From Dethiosulfovibrio salsuginis (GTDB taxonomy: Bacteria; Synergistota; Synergistia; Synergistales; Dethiosulfovibrionaceae), in NCBI RefSeq assembly GCF_900177735.1, contig NZ_FXBB01000024.1, forward strand, positions 1 through 42,629: 42,629 bases of DNA. Reading direction: 5' to 3'. Shown here piece by piece: positions 31,822 through 39,124 of this stretch. The notes under the pieces are model-generated. The model was given only the letters and a program-made list of their open reading frames with translations, was not told where the DNA came from and made no database searches. Positions within the stretch are counted from its first letter, which is position 1; each line of letters starts with the position of its first letter. A program made the position numbers and the translations under genes.

Positions 31822-33675
31822 CTAGGCCTCCTCCTTTGGCACTATCGCCCCGTGGGGGCACACGGTGGCACATACTCCACAGCTGACACAGTATCTCTCG
31901 TCGATGCGAGCCTTCTTTGTGTCCTCGTCGAACACAAGACCAGGGCAGTTGAAGGCGGTTATGCAGTATTTACAGCCGATGCAGGTGTCGGGATCGACCT
32001 TGACGGGCTTTGCCGTCGGAGGCTCTTTGAGGATGGTTATGCAAGGATGCTTGAAGATGAGCACCGCAGGCTGTTTGTTCTGCCAGGCGTAGGCCCAGGC
32101 CTCTTTTACCACGTCTACGTTGCTGTCGACGTCGTAGGCCTCTACGGTCTTTATGTAGGAGACCCCACAGCCACGGCAGGCCTGTTCAAGGTCGACCTGA
32201 ACTCCTTCGTCGCCTTTACGGAGCTTGGCTCCTACGTTAGGGCTGGACTGTCCGCCGGTCATGGCGGTGATACGGTTATCCAGTATGGCCAGGACGAAAG
32301 CGTGGCGGTTGTACACCGCGCTCGCTAAGCCGGTGAGGCCGCTGTGGAAGAAGGTGGAGTCACCTATGGTGGAGACTATAGGTCTCTCCTCCCCGTCGAC
32401 TTTGCTGGTGAGGTAGAAGCCCGAGGCGGCGGTGACGGCGGCACCCATGTCTATGACGGTGTCCACCCCTTTTTGCATTATCCCTAAAGTATAGCAGCCT
32501 ATGTCGGAAGGGTTGACCGCCTTAGGCAGGGCCTTCCTTATGGCGAAGAAGCTGGCTCTGTGGGGACAACCGGCACAGAGCATAGGAGGCCTGGGGGTGA
32601 TGCCGAGCTCTGTCATGGCGGCTTTTACATCCTCGTCCACCGACGTGGAGATCTCCTCGCCCATACAGCGACCGACGATCTGCTCTATGACCTCGGGCAG
32701 AAGCTCTCCCGCCCGGGGAACGTAGCCGTTCCACCGTCCCATGACCTTGGTCCTGTCGATAAGCTGCATCTCTATGACAGGGTAGGTCTGCTCCAGGATC
32801 AGCACCTTTTCATGGCGATCTATAAAATCCTGGCACATTTTTATAGGGAGGGGCACAGGGGTGCCTATTTTGAGGATCTCTATATCGTCCCTGCCCGATG
32901 CCTTTATCATGTCCGACAGGAAGGCGAAGGTGGTGCCTCCGGCGATGACCCCCAGTTTTGCTGTCCCTTTGGCGGGAACGACGTAGTTGTACTTGCCGAA
33001 GTTGGTCTCGAAGTCCTCTCGAATCCGGTCGTTTTTCTCGTTAAGCCTGGGGTGGTTTACCCTGACACCTGCGGGAAGACAGACCCAACGTTTGGGGTCT
33101 TTTTTGAAGTCGTCCTTTCTGGGGGGAACCACTACGTCCAGAAGGGGAACGTCCTGCCTGGCGTGGTTGACCTTGCCGGTGGGCCGTAGCATGGCGATTA
33201 TGCCGTGCTTCTCCGACAGGTCGTAGGCATCGAAGACCATCTCCTTCGCCTCGCAGGCGGTGGAGGGATCGAAGCAGGGCACCTTGGCGAACATGGCGAA
33301 CTGGCGGCTATCCTGCTCGGTCTGGGAGCTGTGGGGGCCTGGATCGTCGGCGACCACCAGCAGAAAGCCGCCCTTTAGGTCGTAGTGGGCGGTGCTCATG
33401 AAGGGGTCGGCGGCGACGTTAAGCCCCACCTGTTTCATGACACAGCAGGTCCTCTTCCCTCCGAAGGACGCCGATACCGCCATTTCGTAGGCGACCTTTT
33501 CGTTGGCCCCCCACTCTACGGCGGTGTTGGTGTTCATCTCGTCCGCACAGGCGGCCACCGCCGGCAGGATCTCCGATGAAGGCGTTCCCGGATAGGCGGT
33601 GGCTATCTCGCAGCCCGCCTCGACTATCCCTCTGGCGATGGCCTCGTTTCCTAACATGATGGCTCTCTTGGTCAA
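31822..33675 (-). CDS. iorA: Indolepyruvate:ferredoxin oxidoreductase, alpha subunit
   Basis: The 617-residue protein begins at TTG 33675, with GGGGGAG upstream. Features in order are the pyrimidine domain (ATAYPGTPSSEILP, KQVGLNVAADPFM), the thiamine-diphosphate-binding region (LCAGCPHRASFF, STIGDSTFFHSGL, LDNRITAMTGGQ) and a C-terminal ferredoxin domain with CIGCKYC and CVSCGVCATVCP. The first cluster's spacing (CxxCxxCxxxxxCP) is slightly unusual but common in IorA. The enzyme is cytosolic. The thioesterase gene 16 bases upstream and iorB 2 bases downstream make a three-gene operon. Confidence 0.95.
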   Translation of the reverse strand: MTKRAIMLGNEAIARGIVEAGCEIATAYPGTPSSEILPAVAACADEMNTNTAVEWGANEKVAYEMAVSASFGGKRTCCVMKQVGLNVAADPFMSTAHYDLKGGFLLVVADDPGPHSSQTEQDSRQFAMFAKVPCFDPSTACEAKEMVFDAYDLSEKHGIIAMLRPTGKVNHARQDVPLLDVVVPPRKDDFKKDPKRWVCLPAGVRVNHPRLNEKNDRIREDFETNFGKYNYVVPAKGTAKLGVIAGGTTFAFLSDMIKASGRDDIEILKIGTPVPLPIKMCQDFIDRHEKVLILEQTYPVIEMQLIDRTKVMGRWNGYVPRAGELLPEVIEQIVGRCMGEEISTSVDEDVKAAMTELGITPRPPMLCAGCPHRASFFAIRKALPKAVNPSDIGCYTLGIMQKGVDTVIDMGAAVTAASGFYLTSKVDGEERPIVSTIGDSTFFHSGLTGLASAVYNRHAFVLAILDNRITAMTGGQSSPNVGAKLRKGDEGVQVDLEQACRGCGVSYIKTVEAYDVDSNVDVVKEAWAYAWQNKQPAVLIFKHPCITILKEPPTAKPVKVDPDTCIGCKYCITAFNCPGLVFDEDTKKARIDERYCVSCGVCATVCPHGAIVPKEEA

Positions 33676-33691
33676 AACTACTCCCCCTCTT

Positions 33692-34108
33692 TTATGAATT
33701 CGGCCCTTGGGCCGACCTCTCCTTTAGCCAATCTATTAAAGGATGGCCTTTACGGATCAAAGTCCCCTCCGGTGTGGCGAAGGCGTGGCGGGTTTTCCCC
33801 TCCGCCAGCAGTTTATCGCCCCGGAAAAGACGGTAGCGAAAGGAAATACTGTGGGCCTTTACCTCCTCCACCGACGTCTTTAAGGTTAGTTCCTCGTCGT
33901 AGCGAGCCGGAGACTTATAGCGACAGTTAGCCTCTACCACCGGAAGGAAGACCCCTTCATCTTCCCAGGAGGCGTAGGGCTTTCCCCAGTCCCGACAGAG
34001 GCCGGAGCGGCCCATCTCAAACCAGGCGAGGTAGTTGCCGTGATGGGCTATGCCCATCTGGTCCGTCTCGGCGTACCTCACCCTGAACAGGGTTACGTTT
34101 TCTTCCAA
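33692..34108 (-). CDS. YbgC/4HBT-family acyl-CoA thioesterase
   Basis: The 138-residue protein has the hot-dog fold signature RVRYAETDQMGIAHHGNYLA, with the Asp and His pattern of 4-hydroxybenzoyl-CoA-type thioesterases, then RYDEELTLKT and KTRHAFATPEG. The start is TTG 34108, with GGAGGG upstream. It leads the operon with iorA and iorB, so it plausibly hydrolyses the arylacetyl-CoA made by Ior, releasing the free acid. The alternative, an acyl-CoA ligase saving ATP, is not in this operon. Substrate is inferred from context only. Confidence 0.85.
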   Translation of the reverse strand: MEENVTLFRVRYAETDQMGIAHHGNYLAWFEMGRSGLCRDWGKPYASWEDEGVFLPVVEANCRYKSPARYDEELTLKTSVEEVKAHSISFRYRLFRGDKLLAEGKTRHAFATPEGTLIRKGHPLIDWLKERSAQGPNS

Positions 34109-34137
34109 CTAAAGATCCCTCCTTATATGACCACTCT

Positions 34138-34161
34138 ATTATACCGCTTCACCGCCGTGAA
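34138..34161 (-). promoter_or_regulatory. Promoter -10 box and inverted repeat upstream of the thioesterase-ior operon
   Basis: A perfect TATAAT lies at 34143-34138 on the minus strand, about 30 bases before the thioesterase start. A 5-bp inverted repeat with 4-base centre (TTCAC-N4-GTGAA, 34148-34161) fills the spacer region just upstream, where a repressor would block transcription. No good -35 box is present. Confidence 0.4.
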
Positions 34162-34181
34162 AAAAGACGTGAATATTTAGG

Positions 34182-34616
34182 CTATTTAGTTTTGTCATGT
34201 GCGACTGTACAGTTGCGGCGATGTGCTACTTTCATGCAGTCACCGACGACCACCAGGTATCCCATCTCGGTCAGTTGCGTCTGGAGGTCGGGGTTTTCCG
34301 CTCCAGGCTGAAACCACACCGCTGGCTTTCCGGGCATAGCTTTTATCTGGTCCGCCAGCCCCTCCTGCATGGAGGAGGAGAGAAAAATAGACACTATGTC
34401 CACGGCCTCGTCGATCTGGGCCAGAGAGCCCAGACAGGGGAGGCCCAAAATCTCCTTGCCCTCGACCCTGGGATTTATGGGAAACAGCACCACCCCAGCG
34501 GCCTTGAGGTAAGCCATAACGTCGGAGACAGGGCGGTGAGCCTTGTCGGAAGCCCCGAGCACCGCGACTTTGCCGCCACCACAGAGGGCCACTTTTACCA
34601 GTTCATCCTTGTTCAA
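34182..34616 (-). CDS. CoA-binding domain protein (YccU-like)
   Basis: About 144 residues from TTG 34616, chosen for GGGAGG upstream; the longer frame to 34742 runs through the tRNA-Ser locus and is not credible. It is a single Rossmann CoA-binding domain: KVAVLGASDKAHRPVSDVMAY, VLFPINPRVEGKEILGLPC, VDIVSIFLSS and a Cys-containing end (GDCMKVAHRRNC). Such stand-alone domains bind CoA but have no assigned reaction. It is divergent from the tRNA gene. Confidence 0.85.
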   Translation of the reverse strand: MNKDELVKVALCGGGKVAVLGASDKAHRPVSDVMAYLKAAGVVLFPINPRVEGKEILGLPCLGSLAQIDEAVDIVSIFLSSSMQEGLADQIKAMPGKPAVWFQPGAENPDLQTQLTEMGYLVVVGDCMKVAHRRNCTVAHDKTK

Positions 34617-34647
34617 AATAAAAACCTCCCTTTTTTGAAGTTGCCCC

Positions 34648-34675
34648 TTGGCACAGGGCCATTTATTGCTATAAT
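34648..34675 (+). promoter_or_regulatory. Promoter of tRNA-Ser
   Basis: TTGGCA (34648-34653) and a perfect TATAAT (34670-34675) are 16 bases apart. The tRNA starts 14 bases after the -10 box. This is a compact, strong-looking stable-RNA promoter. Confidence 0.75.
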
Positions 34676-34688
34676 AGCATAGCCTTTT

Positions 34689-34776
34689 GGAGGGTTGACC
34701 GAGCGGTCGAAGGTGGCGGTCTTGAAAACCGTTGAGGCGCAAGCTTCCGTGAGTTCGAATCTCACACCCTCCGCCA
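34689..34776 (+). tRNA. tRNA-Ser(UGA)
   Basis: GGAGGGT pairs with ACCCTCC as the 7-bp acceptor stem, the discriminator is G and CCA is encoded. The anticodon loop CTTGAAA (anticodon TGA) is closed by CGGT/ACCG. A long variable arm (about GTTGAGGCGCAAGCTTCC) marks the class II serine tRNA. The T-arm GTGAGTTCGAATCTCAC is standard. Confidence 0.95.
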
Positions 34777-34786
34777 ATAGATAATA

Positions 34787-34832
34787 AGTAGCCGTCCGGG
34801 AGAGTCCAACACCCGGGCGGCTACTGCTTTTT
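34787..34832 (+). terminator. Terminator after tRNA-Ser
   Basis: AGTAGCCGTCCGGG pairs with CCCGGGCGGCTACT (one G-U pair, 11-base loop), followed by GCTTTTT. It lies 10 bases past the tRNA 3' end. Confidence 0.85.
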
Positions 34833-34892
34833 CTATTGAGGTAATCCATGATCGATGTGGCTACAAATGTGGACACCAGATATTGGGGAATA

Positions 34893-34928
34893 AAGTAAGC
34901 CGCCACCTTAACAGGCAGCGGCTTACTT
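34893..34928 (-). terminator. Terminator of the PIN-domain gene
   Basis: An 11-bp perfect stem (AAGTAAGCCGC and GCGGCTTACTT) overlaps the PIN gene's TAA stop. On the minus strand its 3' arm is followed by TATTCCC, with little U-run, so strength is uncertain. Confidence 0.55.
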
Positions 34929-35670
34929 AATCTAGTTTCGGTCCGTAACCGGCCCCTGCAAGAATCCCTGCGAGAAGGGCTTCCATCAAAAGGCTCGGAT
35001 TATGAAGCTCAGCCAACTCAGCACCCATATTCAGAGAAAGGGTCTTCGACCTTCCGTCGTCGGGAGAGTCTTCTAAAACGGCATAAAACCCGGCTTCGAA
35101 TCTTCTCCTATCCAAGAAGGAAGCTTTAAGAAGCCAAGCGGTCTCTTGGATCAGTCTATTCACGATAGGAACTATATCAGACTCGGATGTGTAGCGATCT
35201 ATCTTAATTTCCCCATTCATCGCTTTTTTTATCATGGGATGAGGGGTGAACCAAAGCTTGGGAGGCCTAAAGAAATGTATCTTATATTCATCCCAAACGG
35301 ATATCATCTCTTTATCCGAGGTCACCAAGGGAGCATCAAACCTTTTCGAGAGAGCCAAGGCAAAGCAGTCGGCGAAGGCCAGCGTCTCTTTTCTCTCGAA
35401 AAATTTAGCCTTGAGACATGCGACTTCTTTACACATATCACCATCCACGGTCTCATAGATGTTGACTCCACATTTCCGTAGATCATCCGAAAACTCCTGA
35501 ACCTTCGATTCACCCTCCTGGCTCTTCATGAGGTCATAAAGCACTTCGCACCAATTTACGGCATGGATAGCGCAATCGTTGTTCACTAATATTTCGGCGA
35601 CGCAGTCGGAACCCTTTTCGCCCCTAAAAAAGGCTATTAACGAGCAGGCATCCAGGATATAATCTACCAT
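34927..35670 (-). CDS. PIN-domain protein with a C-terminal extension
   Basis: The 247-residue protein has an N-terminal PIN nuclease domain (about 1-130). The expected acidic residues are Asp7 (ILDACSLIAFF), Glu42 (VNWCEVLYD), Asp101 (AFADCFALALS) and Asp119 (LVTSDKE). About 115 extra residues follow (from about 131), beyond the usual VapC length, helical and without recognised motifs. PIN domains cleave RNA, often tRNA or rRNA, and VapC toxins pair with an upstream antitoxin. Here a 53-residue gene overlaps the start, fitting a toxin-antitoxin layout. The DNA is visibly AT-richer than its neighbours, and it lies next to tRNA-Ser, both suggesting horizontal acquisition. Confidence 0.8.
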   Translation of the reverse strand: MVDYILDACSLIAFFRGEKGSDCVAEILVNNDCAIHAVNWCEVLYDLMKSQEGESKVQEFSDDLRKCGVNIYETVDGDMCKEVACLKAKFFERKETLAFADCFALALSKRFDAPLVTSDKEMISVWDEYKIHFFRPPKLWFTPHPMIKKAMNGEIKIDRYTSESDIVPIVNRLIQETAWLLKASFLDRRRFEAGFYAVLEDSPDDGRSKTLSLNMGAELAELHNPSLLMEALLAGILAGAGYGPKLD

Positions 35671-35825
35671 TTTTCTTTAGCAGCTCTTTTTTCTTCAAGA
35701 AACTTATCGGAACTGCTCAGAAACTTGCTGTACTTACCGCAAAGTTCATGGATCATCCTAGGGTCTTTCGGCTTACGGATCTCCTCTTTTTCCTCAACAT
35801 ACCTCGCTTCTGTCTCACAACGCAT
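35664..35825 (-). CDS. Small charged protein, possible antitoxin partner of the PIN protein
   Basis: A 53-codon gene starts at ATG 35825, with GAGGAGG six bases upstream, and its TAG overlaps the PIN start (ATGGTAG). The product, MRCETEARYVEEKEE through FLEEKRAAKEKW, is Lys/Glu-rich and helical. It has no recognisable DNA-binding domain of the AbrB, RHH or Phd type. The overlap and order are typical of antitoxin-toxin pairs, but the sequence matches no antitoxin family I know. A TATAAT box lies at 35887-35882 on the minus strand, with no clear -35. Confidence 0.65.
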   Translation of the reverse strand: MRCETEARYVEEKEEIRKPKDPRMIHELCGKYSKFLSSSDKFLEEKRAAKEKW

Positions 35826-35931
35826 CAGGATCCCTCCTCATATCAGTAGCTTTTTAGGTTTAGGATACCTGCTCTAGCCTGATTATAGCATCGACAACGA
35901 TTCTTCACCTACATCCCCAAAACCCCGCTCC

Positions 35932-36606
35932 TTATCCCTTGCAGGGCAGGAGGACGTGAAGGGCCTTGGTGTAGCCTTCCTTCAGGGTCCAGTGGACGTC
36001 CCGGATGAAGTCGGCGGCCTCCTTCTTCTTTCCTTTCTCTATTAGCTCCACGATGGTGGTGTGCTCCTTCCAGTAATCCAGTTCCTCCGCCTTGACCTCC
36101 GGGGAGTCGAAATTCCTGGCGGGAAAGTTGAACAGTCTGTCGTAGACGTCGTCGAGCTGCTTTCTCAGAGGCACGTTTACCGAAAGGTCGTGAAAAACCG
36201 AGTGAAACAGCCTGTTGAGGTCGTATGCCCGGCTGAAGTCGTCTAACTCGAAATCCTTCATCGCCTGGTGGATTATGTCTTTCATCCTGTTTATGTGAAC
36301 CGGAGCGATGTAGTCGAACACCGATATCATCAGGACAGATTCCAGCCCCGACCCTATCTGATAGATATCCCTGATGGTGTCGACTGTGACCGGGTTGACC
36401 ATTATTCCCTTTCTGGGGTATATGGTGACGATTCCATCGGCCTCCAGCAATATCAGCGCGTCCCTGAGGGGGGTTTTGCTGATGTTCAAGCTCTCCGCCA
36501 TGCTAGCCATGTCTATATACCTGCCTGGCTCCAGATTGCCCTGAGCCAGCTCACTTCTCAGATAGTTATATACTTTCTCCCTGAGGGGAGTCCTATCTCT
36601 TTCCAC
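35932..36606 (-). CDS. GntR-family regulator, FCD (FadR-type) subgroup
   Basis: The 224-residue protein has an N-terminal winged helix (LREKVYNYLRSELAQGNLEPG, LNISKTPLRDALILLEADG) and an all-helical FCD ligand domain. The metal-binding type pattern appears as AYDLNRLFHSVFHD and, later, WKEHTTIVELIEKG (Asp/His positions). Such proteins usually repress adjacent catabolic genes and are released by a small carboxylic acid. It is divergent from the symporter-lyase cluster, which it presumably controls. A palindrome suited to a dimer lies between them. Confidence 0.9.
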   Translation of the reverse strand: MERDRTPLREKVYNYLRSELAQGNLEPGRYIDMASMAESLNISKTPLRDALILLEADGIVTIYPRKGIMVNPVTVDTIRDIYQIGSGLESVLMISVFDYIAPVHINRMKDIIHQAMKDFELDDFSRAYDLNRLFHSVFHDLSVNVPLRKQLDDVYDRLFNFPARNFDSPEVKAEELDYWKEHTTIVELIEKGKKKEAADFIRDVHWTLKEGYTKALHVLLPCKG

Positions 36607-36748
36607 CTATGCCACCTCCACAAAGCTTATTATTCCTATATTGTACCAGATAGGCGCTCAGATATTCCTGAGGCCGAATAAACACATACTACCCCTATAT
36701 CCCGATAAAGGGGTAAAAAACCACACTAGTAAGATAACGGCTAGCTTG

Positions 36749-36774
36749 AAATATCAATCAAAGATATGATATTT
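36749..36774. promoter_or_regulatory. Candidate operator between the GntR gene and the symporter operon
   Basis: AAATATCA and TGATATTT form a perfect 8-bp inverted repeat with a 10-base centre. The repeat overlaps a plus-strand promoter-like pair, TTGAAA (36746-36751) and TATTTT about 18 bases on, so a bound repressor would block the operon. The intergenic region (36607-36888) is otherwise AT-rich and non-coding. Confidence 0.5.
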
Positions 36775-36888
36775 TATATCTAGCCTTGATACTCCATTCC
36801 AGGAGGGGGCTTAAAAATCTAGAAAAATGCGTTCAGGCCTTCGGGGACGACCTGGTTCGTCGTGTTGAATAGGTTCGGAGGGGAAAAT

Positions 36889-38283
36889 ATGCTGGGATTT
36901 GTCGATAACGTCATCATACTGTTTTTCATGATGCTCATTTTGGGGATAGGGTACTACTTTTCAAAGACAGCCAAGGATATGGAGAGCTATTACCTGGCCA
37001 ACAGAAGTCTTCCATGGTCTCTGGTGGTGGGGACGTTAGCCGCATCGTGGTACGGAGGTATCGGGGTTGTTGGAACGGTGGGGTATGCGGCGGTTTACGG
37101 TATATCGACCTGGACGATCTGGTCCATAGGGGCACACCTGGTCAGGATGCCTCTGGCCCTATGGGTCGGCCCTAGGATACAGATAAGGACCGATATCACT
37201 GTGCCAGACCTGCTGGAGAGCCTTTACGGACGTAAGGTCGCCCTTATAGGGGCTATCATGATGTTCTTCGTCTGCGCCCAGATCGGGGAGATCACCGCAG
37301 TGGGCTACATCGGCCAGGCGGCCTGGGGTGTCAGCAACGTTACCGCTGGGACGATCATGGTTATCATCGTCGTGGTACTGACGGTCCTCGGAGGCCTTAT
37401 GGGGGTGGCTGTCACCGACATGATTATGTTCTTCTGCATGGTGTTCGGGGTAACTATGGTATTCCCCGGCCTGTTCACCCAGATCGGTGGATGGGAGGGG
37501 CTCAGGCAAGCCCTTGGGGAAAACGTAGGTTTAGTGGACCCAACCGGTGGAATGGGCTTCTGGAAGGCGGTCATGCTGGTCATATTCTGCTTCAGCCCCT
37601 ACGCGGACCCCACTTTCTATCAGCGTTTTTCCGCTTCAAACTCCCCTAAGGTCGGCCGCAGGGCGCTTTTAACCTGTTTCTGTATCTGGATCGCCTTCGA
37701 CATAGTCATCTGCACCACAGGGGTTATAGTGAAAGCCCTCCATCCCGAGGCACAGCCGGAGGTGGCCTACGTTCAGGTGGTTTTGGCAAACCTCCCCGTG
37801 GGTGTCAGGGCGCTGTTTATAGTCGGCCTGGTGGGAGCGATCATATCCACACTGGACAGCTATTATCTGGTCGGTGGAACCACTCTGGCGAACGACATCT
37901 ACGCCAGGTATAAGGGAGTTGGCACTCTGCCTCAAAAGACCATAGTCAACTACACCAGGGGAGCGGTAGTCTTGCTGGGTGTCATCGGCCTGTCCCTGGC
38001 ATTCCGGTTTACCTTGGTTTACGACGCATTTTTGTTCGTCGGAAGCATATGGATGTCGGCGGCCTTCGTCCCTATCGTAGGGGGGCTAGTGGGCAAAGGT
38101 CGAAAGACCGAGCTTGGCGGCCTGATGGGGATGTTGGTCGGAGGAGCGACCTTCGGCATACTCAAGGTCTTCCCGGACATAACCGTCATAGAGCCGCTGG
38201 TTCTTTCGCTGCCTGCGTCGTTCGTAGCCTGGTATATAGGAAACCGCTTCGGAGTGGACAGAAGCGATCTGTCTGTCCGATAG
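36889..38283 (+). CDS. Sodium:solute symporter (SSS) family transporter
   Basis: About 464 residues from ATG 36889 (MLGFVDNVIILFF), with GGAGGGG seven bases upstream; a TTG at 36862 would precede that site. The protein has about 13 hydrophobic helices, the SSS start DMESYYLANRSLPW, a GTLAASWYGGIG segment and FIVGLVGAIISTLDSYYL, the family's sodium-site helix. The substrate cannot be read from sequence. Its place ahead of an ammonia-lyase homologue suggests an amino acid, betaine or related organic nitrogen compound. It is the first gene of the operon. Confidence 0.9.
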   Translation: MLGFVDNVIILFFMMLILGIGYYFSKTAKDMESYYLANRSLPWSLVVGTLAASWYGGIGVVGTVGYAAVYGISTWTIWSIGAHLVRMPLALWVGPRIQIRTDITVPDLLESLYGRKVALIGAIMMFFVCAQIGEITAVGYIGQAAWGVSNVTAGTIMVIIVVVLTVLGGLMGVAVTDMIMFFCMVFGVTMVFPGLFTQIGGWEGLRQALGENVGLVDPTGGMGFWKAVMLVIFCFSPYADPTFYQRFSASNSPKVGRRALLTCFCIWIAFDIVICTTGVIVKALHPEAQPEVAYVQVVLANLPVGVRALFIVGLVGAIISTLDSYYLVGGTTLANDIYARYKGVGTLPQKTIVNYTRGAVVLLGVIGLSLAFRFTLVYDAFLFVGSIWMSAAFVPIVGGLVGKGRKTELGGLMGMLVGGATFGILKVFPDITVIEPLVLSLPASFVAWYIGNRFGVDRSDLSVR

Positions 38284-38299
38284 AGAGGGAGGTTTTGAT

Positions 38300-38548
38300 A
38301 TGAGCGATTACGTCAAAAAGCAAAACAAGGATCTGGAGATTAGCTGGATCGGGATAGACGGTTTCCTCATAGTCCTGTATCTGGCCATAGTGGGCATAAT
38401 CTTCTACGCCCTCAAGACGTCCAACGACTTTATCGTCGGCAAGTTCATTCCCTACGCTGTTATGGCGGCGGTTACGGGGATATTTTTGACCTATCTTGTC
38501 AACGTGTTCACCTTCATGAAAAATCACCACGAGGAGTCGAACCGTTAG
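38300..38548 (+). CDS. Small two-helix membrane protein, probable symporter accessory
   Basis: The 82-residue protein has two hydrophobic segments (about 20-41, DGFLIVLYLAIVGIIFYAL, and about 48-71, IPYAVMAAVTGIFLTYLV) and charged ends. GGGAGG lies upstream. Several SSS transporters have small membrane partners coded beside them, such as the YhdT and YjcH types. This one resembles them in size and place, but I do not recognise the family. Confidence 0.75.
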   Translation: MSDYVKKQNKDLEISWIGIDGFLIVLYLAIVGIIFYALKTSNDFIVGKFIPYAVMAAVTGIFLTYLVNVFTFMKNHHEESNR

Positions 38549-38550
38549 CC

Positions 38551-39102
38551 ATGGATTCGGTAGCGATCCGCTCCTTTCCCATAGCCCTTTCCAGGGAGGA
38601 TGCCATGGCACAGGCCTCCAAAAAAGGAGGCCCCTTTGGAAAGCTGCTCCTGATGGGGAAGGAGGTCAAAGAGCTGAGGCTTCACTTTGTGGAGTATAAA
38701 ATCCTGATATTCCAGGCACTCCACTCCCCTAACTTCGTCTCCAGGACCTTTTTTGGCGACAGGGACAAAAAGGCCCAGCTTTGCAGGGTCATAGCCAACG
38801 GCACCACCGGAGGGGCGGCCTGGGCGGAGGAGATCCCCCAGGAAATCGAGGAGCGGACGGTGCCGGAGGATCAGGTGCAGGGCAGCCAGTTTTCCCTGGA
38901 CCAGCTCACCGGAAGGGGACAGAAGCTGGTCCTTCGTGTCCTCAGGAGGAGGATCGGAGGTCTTCCTGAGGTTACCCTTAAAGAGGCAATATCGGTCTAC
39001 CGTCCCTTTTACGTCGCCCTCTACGGCGAGGCGGTAGAGGGAACCAAGATACGCTATCTCCCCATAGCCGCCGACGGCTGGGGAACACATCGGACTTTTT
39101 AA
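38551..39102 (+). CDS. Protein of unknown function in the lyase cluster
   Basis: The 183-residue protein has no signal peptide or membrane helix. Visible segments are LHFVEYKILIFQALHSPNF, a Gly/Thr-rich CRVIANGTTGGAAWAEE, and a C-terminal YRPFYVALYGEAVEGTKI then YLPIAADGWG. I do not recognise a family. ATG 38551 is two bases after the preceding stop, but an ATG at 38605 has a better ribosome site (GGGAGG, six bases) and would give 165 residues. It lies 22 bases before the ammonia-lyase homologue and is surely cotranscribed, so it may be a subunit or act on the product. Confidence 0.7.
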   Translation: MDSVAIRSFPIALSREDAMAQASKKGGPFGKLLLMGKEVKELRLHFVEYKILIFQALHSPNFVSRTFFGDRDKKAQLCRVIANGTTGGAAWAEEIPQEIEERTVPEDQVQGSQFSLDQLTGRGQKLVLRVLRRRIGGLPEVTLKEAISVYRPFYVALYGEAVEGTKIRYLPIAADGWGTHRTF

Positions 39103-39124
39103 AGGTGCAAAGGGAGGGACTATT

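Noticed and set aside
34617..34742. N-terminal extension of the CoA-binding protein
   Set aside because: It would be encoded by the complement of the tRNA-Ser gene. The TTG at 34616 with GGGAGG upstream gives a normal domain.
34848..34898. A 16-codon plus-strand frame (MIDVATNVDTRYWGIK) past tRNA-Ser, possibly an integrase remnant or att site
   Set aside because: It is too short to support, and no second copy of the tRNA 3' end was found in the window to define an attachment site.
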